Shown here: positions 1-6,501 of the stretch, piece by piece
How positions within the stretch are numbered: position 1 is the first letter of the stretch
Layout of the letters: each line of letters begins with the position of its first letter
Source: CAZXWK01 sp964644675
Lineage (GTDB): Bacteria > Actinomycetota > Coriobacteriia > Anaerosomatales > JAAXUF01
Direction of reading: 5' to 3'
Length of the DNA: 20,828 bases
NCBI GenBank assembly: GCA_964644675.1
Contig: CAZXWK010000037.1
Span: forward strand, 1-20,828
Made by a program: the position numbers and the translations under genes
Notes under the pieces: model-generated
The model's input: the letters and a program-made list of their open reading frames with translations, nothing else
Databases searched by the model: none
What the model was told of the DNA's origin: nothing

Positions 1-351
1 GTGCTCGTCGAGATCGCCCAGGTGGTTCTTGCCGAACTGCGCTGTTGCGTAGCCGTGCGGCTTGAGGAGCTCGGCGATCGTCGGGTCCTCGGAGCTCAGG
101 CCCTCCTTGGCTCCGGGGAAGCCGACCTTGGTCAGTCCCGTGCGCAGGGGGTTCTGTCCCGTGATGAAGGCCGAGCGGCCCGCCGTGCAGCTCTGCTGGC
201 CGTAGAAGTCGGTGAACCCCACGCCTTCGTTGGCGAGCCGGTCGATGTTGGGCGTCGAGTAGCCCATCATCCCCTTGTTGTTCGCGCTGATGTTCCAATA
301 GCCGATGTCGTCACCCCAAAGAACGAGGATGTTGGGCTTGTCCTGAGGCAT
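1..351 (-). CDS. Arylsulfatase, N-terminal fragment cut by the window edge
   Basis: This is the first 117 residues of an S1-type sulfatase, which hydrolyses sulfate esters; the rest lies beyond base 1. The start (MPQDKPNILVLWGDD) is typical of the family: D14-D15 are the expected metal-binding acids. The formylglycine site C55-T-A-G-R59 is followed by SAFITGQ, and a GKNH segment at 108-111 supplies the usual active-site Lys/His. The nucleophile position is Cys, not Ser. The ATG at 351 has AAGGTGA upstream with 5-nt spacing. No signal peptide is visible, so the enzyme may be cytoplasmic or exported by other means. It diverges from the sulfatase-maturing radical SAM enzyme at 484, which fits co-function. 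The family is secure; the substrate cannot be told. Confidence 0.93.
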   Translation of the reverse strand, partial: MPQDKPNILVLWGDDIGYWNISANNKGMMGYSTPNIDRLANEGVGFTDFYGQQSCTAGRSAFITGQNPLRTGLTKVGFPGAKEGLSSEDPTIAELLKPHGYATAQFGKNHLGDLDEH

Positions 352-483
352 TCGATCACCTTGCTCTCTCCTGGAGGATGCCGATCGGTCTCGGCCGCTC
401 TCGCGCCTGCATCGCATGTACCCGAACGCGCACGCACTGCTTTCGGGTCGGGGGCGCCCACCATCTTCGCGTACCATGAGCGC
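352..483. promoter_or_regulatory. Divergent intergenic region, sulfatase / sulfatase maturase
   Basis: These 132 bases separate two divergent, functionally linked genes and must carry the promoter of at least one. I see the sulfatase SD on the minus strand but no convincing -35/-10 pair on either strand and no clear operator palindrome. The maturase has only a weak GAG six bases or so before its ATG. Confidence 0.35.
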
Positions 484-1749
484 ATGACCGACACCGCGCC
501 TCAGGCATTCCACGTCATGGCAAAGCCCACCGGGTCCCGCTGCAACCTGCGCTGCGACTACTGCTTCTTTCTCGAGAAGTCGGCGTTGTACCCGGGCAGC
601 CCCGAGCGCATGACAGACCAGGTGATGCACGCGTTCGTCCGCCAGACGATCGCGGCGCAGCAGGTGCCGTTCGTGACGCTCGCATGGCAGGGGGGCGAGC
701 CCACGCTGATGGGGCTCGACTTCTTCCGGCGCGCGCTCGCGGTCGAACGCGATGCGCTGCCCGACGGCTGGCAGGTCGAGCGGACGATCCAGACCAACGG
801 CACCCTGCTCACCGACGAGTGGGCCGCGTTCTTCGCCGAGAACGACGTCCTCGTCGGCCTCAGCATCGACGGTCCGCGTGAGCTGCACGACGCGTACCGC
901 CACGACGGCGCGGGCCGATCGGTCTTCGACGAGGTCGAGGCGGCCGCTCGCCTGCTGCAGAAGCACGGCGCCGAGTTCAACGTGCTGTGCACCGTCAACG
1001 CCGCCAATTCACCGCACCCGCTCGACGTCTACCGCTACTTCCGAGACGAGCTGGGCGCTCGGTACCTGCAGTTCATCCCGATCGTCGAGGTCGAGACGGC
1101 GCAGCGTCCGGGCGTCGCGGGCACGGTGACGGACCGCAGCGTCGGCGGGGCCGCGTACGGCGAGTTCCTCTCGGCGATCTTCGACGAGTGGGTTCGGCGC
1201 GACGTGGGCGAGATGTTCGTGCAGTTCTTCGACGGGGTGCTCGCCGCCTACCTGCGCGGGTACTCGTCGCTGTGCGTGCTCCGTCCGACGTGCGGCGACG
1301 GCGTGGCTCTCGAGCACAACGGCGACCTGTACTCGTGCGATCACTTTGTCGACACGCCGTACCTTCTCGGCAACATCACGGAGACGCCGGTCGGCGAGCT
1401 CGTGCGCTCGGAGCGACAGCGGGCGTTCGGCAGGGCGAAGCGCGACACGCTGCCGGCCTACTGCCGAGCGTGCGATTTCCTCTTCGCGTGCAACGGCGAG
1501 TGCCCCAAGAACCGCATCCTGCTCACGCCCGACGGCGAGCCGGGGCTGAACTGGCTGTGCGACGGCCTCAAGCACTTCTTCGCGCACACCGACCGGCGCA
1601 TGCGGATGATGGCGACGCTGCTCGAAGAGGGCCGCGACGCCGCCGAGATCATGCCGCTCCTCGCCGAGGAGTACGCCCGCACCGGCCGCAACGACCCGTG
1701 CCCGTGCGGCAGTGGGCGCAAGTACAAGGCGTGCTGCGGCTCGGCGTAG
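484..1749 (+). CDS. Anaerobic sulfatase-maturing enzyme (radical SAM/SPASM) with C-terminal SEC-C motif
   Basis: This 421-residue radical SAM enzyme oxidises the active-site Cys or Ser of sulfatases to formylglycine without oxygen. The SAM-cluster motif is C20-X3-C24-X2-C27, followed by GGEP at 70-73, QTNG at 103-106 and SIDGP at 127-131. The SPASM region keeps eight Cys at 264, 270, 285, 327, 330, 336, 340 and 359. This is the same order and near-identical spacing as I recall for the Clostridium perfringens enzyme, and D286 sits where its proposed catalytic Asp lies. Residues 400-419 add a zinc-binding SEC-C motif (C-P-C-G-S-G then C-C). The ATG at 484 was chosen because homology begins a few residues later; its ribosome site is weak. 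The gene diverges from one sulfatase, and another lies at 10007-12922. Function is well supported. Confidence 0.95.
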   Translation: MTDTAPQAFHVMAKPTGSRCNLRCDYCFFLEKSALYPGSPERMTDQVMHAFVRQTIAAQQVPFVTLAWQGGEPTLMGLDFFRRALAVERDALPDGWQVERTIQTNGTLLTDEWAAFFAENDVLVGLSIDGPRELHDAYRHDGAGRSVFDEVEAAARLLQKHGAEFNVLCTVNAANSPHPLDVYRYFRDELGARYLQFIPIVEVETAQRPGVAGTVTDRSVGGAAYGEFLSAIFDEWVRRDVGEMFVQFFDGVLAAYLRGYSSLCVLRPTCGDGVALEHNGDLYSCDHFVDTPYLLGNITETPVGELVRSERQRAFGRAKRDTLPAYCRACDFLFACNGECPKNRILLTPDGEPGLNWLCDGLKHFFAHTDRRMRMMATLLEEGRDAAEIMPLLAEEYARTGRNDPCPCGSGRKYKACCGSA

Positions 1750-1789
1750 CGTCGTGTCGCGGGCAGGACGGTCGGCGGCGCTGGAGCTC

Positions 1790-3409
1790 CTAGCCGGCCA
1801 GGTCGGTCTCGCGGTACTCGGAGAGCAGTCGCGCCTCGTCCTCGTGCTTGGGGAACACGAAGAAGACCAGTGCGGCCCCCACGAGGATCGCCACGATCCC
1901 GGCGACGTAGGCGTTGTCGGCCCCAGCCATGAACGACTCCTTGGCGGCGGTCAGGATCTGCTGCGAGTACTGGGGGTACTGCTGGGCGAGCGCCGCCGCC
2001 CCCGCGTACGACTTCTCGAGTTGGCTGACGATCGTGTCGGTCAGCTTCGCCTGATCAGCTGTCGGCGCTGCGGCCAACGTCGCGGCGAAGGCAGCCGCGT
2101 AGCCGGCGGTCAGCAGCGCGCCGAAGATCGACTGCATGATCGCCCCGCCCAGATCGCGCTGCAGGTCGGCCGTGCCCGAGGCCATGCCTGCGCGGCGGAC
2201 CGGCACCGACCCGGTCAGCGAGTGCGAGGCCGGCGTGCCCGCGAACCCGACGCCGACTCCGATGAGGCCGTAGGCGAGACCGACCTGCCAGTACGCGCTC
2301 GAATCGGTCCAGAGGAAGAGCATCGTCACGAAGCCGAGCAGGCAGAACACGTAGCCCAGGAGCAGCGTGAAACGGGCGCCGCGGGCCTCGACGAGCCGTG
2401 CCGAGCGGGGGGCGACGATGACCATGAGCACCACGGCCGGGAGGATCGACGCACCTGCCTCGAGCGACGAGTAGCCGAGCACGTTCTGGAGGTACTGCTG
2501 GCCGATGAACATCGCGCCCATCAGCGAGCCGAACACGATGATGCCCGCACACGCCGCGACCCAGAAGATGCGCCGTCCGGCGATCTTGAGGTCGTAGAGG
2601 GGCGATGCCGCGCGTCGCTGCCGGACCACGAACGCGACGCCGGTCAGCAGGAAGACGACCGCCAGGCCGGCCGCGACCGTCTCCATGTCCGGCGCGGGCG
2701 CGAAGTTGATGGCGAGCACCAGCGCCGCGACCATGAGCACCGAGAGAACGCCACCCAGGTTGTCGACGGGCTCCGTCGCCTCGTTGACGTGGCTGGGGAC
2801 GTAGCGCCACGCCAGGAAGAGCGCGACGGCCGCGAGCGGCAGCGTGATGAGGAAGACCGACCCCCACGCGAAGTAGAGCAGCATGCCCCCGGCGATCAGC
2901 GGTCCCAGTGCCGAGATCCCTCCGCCGAGCGCGGACCACAGCGCGATCGATCGGGTGCGACCGGGTCCCGACCACAGCGCGGTGATCAGTGCGAGCGTGG
3001 TGGGGTAGGCCATGCCGGCGGCGAGCCCTCCGACGAGCCTTGCCGCGAAGAGGACCTCGACAGTGGGCGCGAACGCGGCGGCGAGCGACGCGGGAATCGC
3101 CAGCGCCGTGCCCGCGAGCAGCATCATCTTGCGGCCGTATCGGTCGCCGAGCGCCCCGAGGTAGAGCACGGATGCCGCGAGGCCGAGCGAGTAGCCGACG
3201 GCCACGAGGTTGAGCGCGGTCTGCGATGCGTCGAACGCCGCGCCGATGTCGGGCAACGCGACGTTGGCGACCGCGAGGTTGAGGTTCGCAACCGCTGCGA
3301 CGAGGATGAGCGAGGTCAGCACGAGGCCGCTCCGATCCGGGACCTCACCTGCCGCCGCGGCTCTCGTGGTGGTGGGCGGATCGGTCGGCGGGGCCATCGT
3401 CTCGCTCAA
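1790..3409 (-). CDS. MFS transporter, DHA2 (EmrB/QacA-like, 14-helix) family
   Basis: This is a 539-residue inner-membrane major facilitator of the length expected for DHA2 drug:proton antiporters. Motif A (GALGDRYGRK, residues 85-94) and a motif-C-like stretch (GGGISALGP, 162-170) are present. The family's first-helix signature appears as NLAVANVALP at 44-53. The acidic residue usual before that signature seems to be Asn here, which may alter proton coupling. The start is probably TTG at 3409, because AAGGA lies nine bases upstream; an in-frame ATG at 3397 has poorer support. It follows the chagasin-like lipoprotein by 60 bp on the same strand and may be cotranscribed. It ends 40 bp from the convergent maturase gene, with no clear terminator between them. 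The exported substrate is unknown. Confidence 0.9.
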   Translation of the reverse strand: MSETMAPPTDPPTTTRAAAAGEVPDRSGLVLTSLILVAAVANLNLAVANVALPDIGAAFDASQTALNLVAVGYSLGLAASVLYLGALGDRYGRKMMLLAGTALAIPASLAAAFAPTVEVLFAARLVGGLAAGMAYPTTLALITALWSGPGRTRSIALWSALGGGISALGPLIAGGMLLYFAWGSVFLITLPLAAVALFLAWRYVPSHVNEATEPVDNLGGVLSVLMVAALVLAINFAPAPDMETVAAGLAVVFLLTGVAFVVRQRRAASPLYDLKIAGRRIFWVAACAGIIVFGSLMGAMFIGQQYLQNVLGYSSLEAGASILPAVVLMVIVAPRSARLVEARGARFTLLLGYVFCLLGFVTMLFLWTDSSAYWQVGLAYGLIGVGVGFAGTPASHSLTGSVPVRRAGMASGTADLQRDLGGAIMQSIFGALLTAGYAAAFAATLAAAPTADQAKLTDTIVSQLEKSYAGAAALAQQYPQYSQQILTAAKESFMAGADNAYVAGIVAILVGAALVFFVFPKHEDEARLLSEYRETDLAG

Positions 3410-3469
3410 GTGGTCACATCCTTGGGGCCGAGGTCGTCTCTGGTCGCGTTGCCGTCGCGGCCGGCGGCT

Positions 3470-3892
3470 CTACTGCGCTTCGATCGTGACGCTGAAGGTC
3501 TTCTCGGGTTTGACGCCGCTCTCCCAGGGCCGTACGTAGTCCATCATGAGCTTGCCCGTCCCCGTCGCCGTCGCCACGAATACCGTCGTCTGGGTGCCGC
3601 CCGCTCCGACCACGCCGTCCGGAGCACCGGTCTCGAAGGTCGGCTCGCCCTGGAGCGCCAGGAACTGCGGGGTGTCCGAGGCGACCCACGAGTAGCCCGT
3701 TGACGGGTTGGCGGGCAGCTGAACGCTCAGCTCCTGGCCTTTGGCGATCGAAACGGTGGTGCCGTCGTCGGCTTCGGTCACCACCATGATGGTGCCGGTG
3801 GTCTCGCCCGAGCATCCGGCCAGTGCGGCACAACCGAGCGCCGCGAGAAGCAAGATGAGCGTGCCCGTCATGATCGGTCTGAGAAACCGCAT
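3470..3892 (-). CDS. Lipoprotein with chagasin-type (I42) cysteine-protease-inhibitor domain
   Basis: This is a 140-residue secreted lipoprotein. Residues 1-27 form a signal peptide ending in the lipobox L24-A-G-C27. The mature part matches the chagasin/amoebiasin fold through its three inhibitory loops in order: N62-P-S-T-G66-Y (loop BC), G96-A-G-G99 (loop DE) and R121-P-W123 (loop FG). Chagasin-family proteins block papain-like cysteine proteases; in bacteria the target is usually unknown, and self-protection or defence against foreign proteases is inference. The ATG at 3892 has GAAGGGA upstream at good spacing. The gene lies 102 bp downstream of the antiporter stop and 60 bp upstream of the MFS gene, all on the minus strand. 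Family assignment is strong from the motif trio; physiological role is open. Confidence 0.85.
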   Translation of the reverse strand: MRFLRPIMTGTLILLLAALGCAALAGCSGETTGTIMVVTEADDGTTVSIAKGQELSVQLPANPSTGYSWVASDTPQFLALQGEPTFETGAPDGVVGAGGTQTTVFVATATGTGKLMMDYVRPWESGVKPEKTFSVTIEAQ

Positions 3893-3994
3893 GCGACAGT
3901 TCCCTTCTTCGTAGACCCCTGCCCCAGCTACTCTTCTCGTACCCCAGTCATGCGGCGGCTGTGCGCTCGGGACGACCTTCTGGGCGCCGCGGCG

Positions 3995-5212
3995 CTAGAG
4001 CCCCTCGACGATCTCGTAGTCGGCACCGCTCTTCTCGAGCGTGACACGACCGCCCAGCACCACCTGCGCGAGCATCGGGAACGTGACCGCCGAGAGCAGT
4101 CCCGCCAGAACGAGCGCCGCGCCGGTGACCGGTCGGATGCGGCCGAGCTCCTGGCCCACCGAGACGACGACCACGATGAACGAGAGGTTGGTCGCTTGGA
4201 GCAGTCCGGCCGCGAGGGTCTCTCGCCGCGTCAGGTGCTTGCGATAGAGCAGCGCGGGGAGTCCGCGCACCGCGAGGAGCAACACGAACAAGAGTGCCAC
4301 GCGCCCCAGCGCCGAAGGCGACGAGAGCGAGGACAGGTCGAGCTTCATGCCGCTCGTGACGAAGAACGCCGGCACGAAGAAGCCGAAGCCGATCGCCTCG
4401 AGCTTGCGGCGGTACGTCTCCTCGAACTCGTCGCCGCGAATGAGGATGGCGAGGATCGCACCGGCCAGGAAGGTGCCCAGGATCGCCTCGAACCCGAAGG
4501 TGCTGGCCACGACGGCCGCTCCCAACAGCACCATGATCGCGAAGCGCACGCGGACCTGGGACGAGGTGTCGTCGAGCCGCGTGCTGACGGCCCGTCCGGG
4601 CGCCCACCTCCATGCGCGCGACATCACGAACAGCAGGAGAACCGTGAGCGCCGCGATAACGGCCAGGAGCAGCGCCTCGACCAGCGCCGACGAACCCGGG
4701 CCCGCGAAGAAGACGCCCAGCAGTGCGATCGTGGCGAACTCGGCCACCGTGGCGCCGGCGACCGTGAACTTGCCCGTGGGCGAGTCGAGCTGCCCGGTAT
4801 CCCGCAGCACGGGGATGATGATGCCGACCGATGTGGCAGAGAGCGCTATCGCGATGATTGACGGTGTCAGCACGAATCCCGTGAACCCGAGCACCAGGCA
4901 GCACGCCAGCGCGATGCCGAACGAGATCACGAACCCGATCGAACCCAGCTTCAGAGGCGCACCCTGGAGCAGACGCAGGTCGATCTCCATGCCCGCGAGG
5001 AACAGCAGCATGGCGACACCGATCGTCGCGATGATCGACACCACCGGGCCGGGTGAGATCCACCCGAGCACGGCGGGTCCAAAGATGTAGCCCGCCACCA
5101 GCTCGAGGACGATTGAGGGGATGCGAAGCTTGGGGAAGAACCCGAGGGTAAACGGGATCACGAATGCGATGATCGACACGCCGAGCAGGTTGACCAAGCT
5201 GATCTGTTGCAT
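3995..5212 (-). CDS. CPA2-type cation:proton antiporter (Na+/H+ or K+/H+ exchanger), no RCK domain
   Basis: This 405-residue polytopic membrane protein resembles the transport core of KefB/GerN antiporters. Visible family segments are FLAGMEIDLR (71-80), ALSATSVGIIIPVLRDTG (123-140) and FFVPAFFVTSGMKLDL (278-293). In the helix that normally carries the cation-binding Asp, the segment AGATVAEFATIALL has Glu at 158. There is no C-terminal TrkA-N/RCK domain and the length matches the core alone. The ATG at 5212 is preceded by AGAGG at short spacing. An in-frame upstream extension is possible on paper but lacks homology and crosses the TetR gene. It diverges from that TetR gene, which probably controls it. 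The ion exchanged cannot be told from the sequence. Confidence 0.88.
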   Translation of the reverse strand: MQQISLVNLLGVSIIAFVIPFTLGFFPKLRIPSIVLELVAGYIFGPAVLGWISPGPVVSIIATIGVAMLLFLAGMEIDLRLLQGAPLKLGSIGFVISFGIALACCLVLGFTGFVLTPSIIAIALSATSVGIIIPVLRDTGQLDSPTGKFTVAGATVAEFATIALLGVFFAGPGSSALVEALLLAVIAALTVLLLFVMSRAWRWAPGRAVSTRLDDTSSQVRVRFAIMVLLGAAVVASTFGFEAILGTFLAGAILAILIRGDEFEETYRRKLEAIGFGFFVPAFFVTSGMKLDLSSLSSPSALGRVALLFVLLLAVRGLPALLYRKHLTRRETLAAGLLQATNLSFIVVVVSVGQELGRIRPVTGAALVLAGLLSAVTFPMLAQVVLGGRVTLEKSGADYEIVEGL

Positions 5213-5271
5213 GCGTCCTCTCGCTTCGTTCGCAACACACGCGTCTCGCAGTAGCTCCGCACGTGCGCTTG

Positions 5272-5336
5272 TACAATCTAGCCCAAATGCAGCCGCCGAG
5301 GAGGCCGCGATGTGCGTATTTGTGAGGCAGATCTGC
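5272..5336 (+). promoter_or_regulatory. Possible -10 element and operator palindrome between antiporter and tetR
   Basis: The 168-bp divergent spacer holds TACAAT at 5272-5277 (five of six bases of the -10 consensus, plus strand) and a perfect 10-bp palindrome GCAGATCTGC at 5327-5336. TetR proteins bind palindromes in such positions, so the latter is a candidate operator. No good -35 accompanies the -10, and the palindrome is short for this family, so both are tentative. Confidence 0.3.
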
Positions 5337-5380
5337 GATATCCGCCGATGCGGTCGTGGCGATGAGGAAGCCGCGCAGTC

Positions 5381-5968
5381 GTGAGTGAGAGACGCGATAG
5401 GGCGGCGCTGCTGGACGAGCTCCGCGACATGATGCTCGCCGAGGGCTTCCGCGACTGGAAGATCGGCGACCTGGCCGCGCGGCTGCGCTGTTCCCGCAGC
5501 ACGCTCTACAAGCTGGCGTCGAGCAAGGACGAGCTCATCTTGCTGGTTGTAGAGCGGATCCTCGAACAGGCCGTTGACGACCTGCGCGCGGCCGTGGACG
5601 CGCCCGGCCGGTCGGCCGCCGACCGCGTGCAGGCCTACATGATCGTCGTCGGCGAGTGGCAGGGTCGCGGCTCCATCGCCTTCTGGCAGGACGTCGCCGA
5701 GAACCCCGGGGCGACCGCGCTGTTCGCGCATCGGCCGGGAGCCAAGGTCCTTGCCGCCGTGCTCGAGGAGGGGATCTCCTCGGGGGAGTTCCGCCCGCTC
5801 AACGTTGGGTTCACCACCAGACTGCTCCTTGCCGGCGCAGCGTTGTCGCAGGATCCGGATGTCCTGCGCGAGGTCGGACTCGACGCCGGCGAGGCGGTCG
5901 TCCAGTTCGTCGATACGCTGCTGTGGGGCCTGATGGGCAGCCCCGGCCCTTCCCCGAAAGAGACCTGA
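5381..5968 (+). CDS. TetR/AcrR-family transcriptional regulator
   Basis: This 195-residue DNA-binding regulator has the usual TetR layout. The N-terminal helix-turn-helix occupies about residues 27-46 (WKIGDLAARLRCSRSTLYKL), followed at once by the SSKDELI segment typical of helix 4. The C-terminal two thirds is a helical ligand-binding and dimerisation region of typical length; its ligand is unknown. The start is GTG at 5381 with AGGA about 12 bases upstream, slightly far. The gene diverges from the CPA2 antiporter, so it likely represses that gene and itself through the shared 168-bp region. A weak hairpin (GGTCC near 5974 with GGACC near 5994-5998) follows the stop and could be a poor terminator. 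Confidence 0.92.
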   Translation: MSERRDRAALLDELRDMMLAEGFRDWKIGDLAARLRCSRSTLYKLASSKDELILLVVERILEQAVDDLRAAVDAPGRSAADRVQAYMIVVGEWQGRGSIAFWQDVAENPGATALFAHRPGAKVLAAVLEEGISSGEFRPLNVGFTTRLLLAGAALSQDPDVLREVGLDAGEAVVQFVDTLLWGLMGSPGPSPKET

Positions 5969-6075
5969 GCGGGGTCCCGGCTCGGCTGCTTTCCGGACCG
6001 CAAGCACGAGCAAGAGTAGTAGTATCCTTTCATCCGTACCGGCCCGTCTCGGGCACCGACAACTGGGGGGTATCG

Positions 6076-6477
6076 ATGCACGCACGCTTCAAGGACCTCG
6101 AGCTCGACAAGGACGGTCTGCACACTCCCAACGGGCTCATCCCGCTCGATCGCGTCACGGCGGCCAGCCTGACACGCAACAAGGTGAGCGAAGGTGCGGA
6201 GCCCGGTTCCGAGGTAGCGAATCCCGCCGCCGTCGCCGGTGGCGCGGTCATCGGCGGCGTGGTAGCGGGCGTTCCCGGCGCTGTCGCCGGCGGGCTGATC
6301 GGCTCGACGGTCAAGACCGAGGCCGCTGGCGAGCCCGCCTACCAGCGCACCGTCTCGGCCACCATCTCGTTCGAGGGCGACGGCGTGGTCTACTCGGCCG
6401 AGGTGCCCGTCTTCGACGTCGAGGACGCCGAGGAGTTCGTGGGCAAGGTCCGGAAGGCCGCCGGGATCGGCGAGTAG
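6076..6477 (+). CDS. Small protein with central glycine-zipper segment, function unknown
   Basis: This is a 133-residue protein that I do not recognise. Residues 1-38 are polar and begin ARFKDLELDKDGLHTPNG, resembling a small beta-rich domain. Residues 55-77 form a glycine zipper (GGAVIGGVVAGVPGAVAGGLIGS) able to insert in or associate with a membrane. Residues 90-133 are polar again and beta-strand-like (RTVSATISFEGDGVVYSAEV), ending in a charged helix. There is no signal peptide. The ATG at 6076 follows a G-run (6065-6070) at workable spacing, and the coding frame shows the high third-position GC of real genes here. It is convergent with the SulP gene, 24 bp away. The central zipper recalls the one in the DUF1269 part of the sulfatase at 10007-12922, but flanking domains differ. 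Confidence 0.75.
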   Translation: MHARFKDLELDKDGLHTPNGLIPLDRVTAASLTRNKVSEGAEPGSEVANPAAVAGGAVIGGVVAGVPGAVAGGLIGSTVKTEAAGEPAYQRTVSATISFEGDGVVYSAEVPVFDVEDAEEFVGKVRKAAGIGE

Positions 6478-6501
6478 GCCAAAGCCGAGGTCCGACGTCA
6501 G

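Noticed and set aside
1..483. In-frame N-terminal extension of the maturase reaching the window edge
   Set aside because: The upstream part is antisense to a clear sulfatase and has no homology to radical SAM enzymes. The SAM motif lies at the expected distance from ATG 484.
1712..3703. 663-codon plus-strand frame across the MFS gene
   Set aside because: It has low-complexity Arg/Glu/Asp/His composition, no ribosome site and spans two genuine minus-strand genes.
5213..6085. In-frame N-terminal extension of the CPA2 antiporter to 6085
   Set aside because: It runs antisense through the TetR gene and contains no membrane helices. The ATG at 5212 begins the hydrophobic family start.
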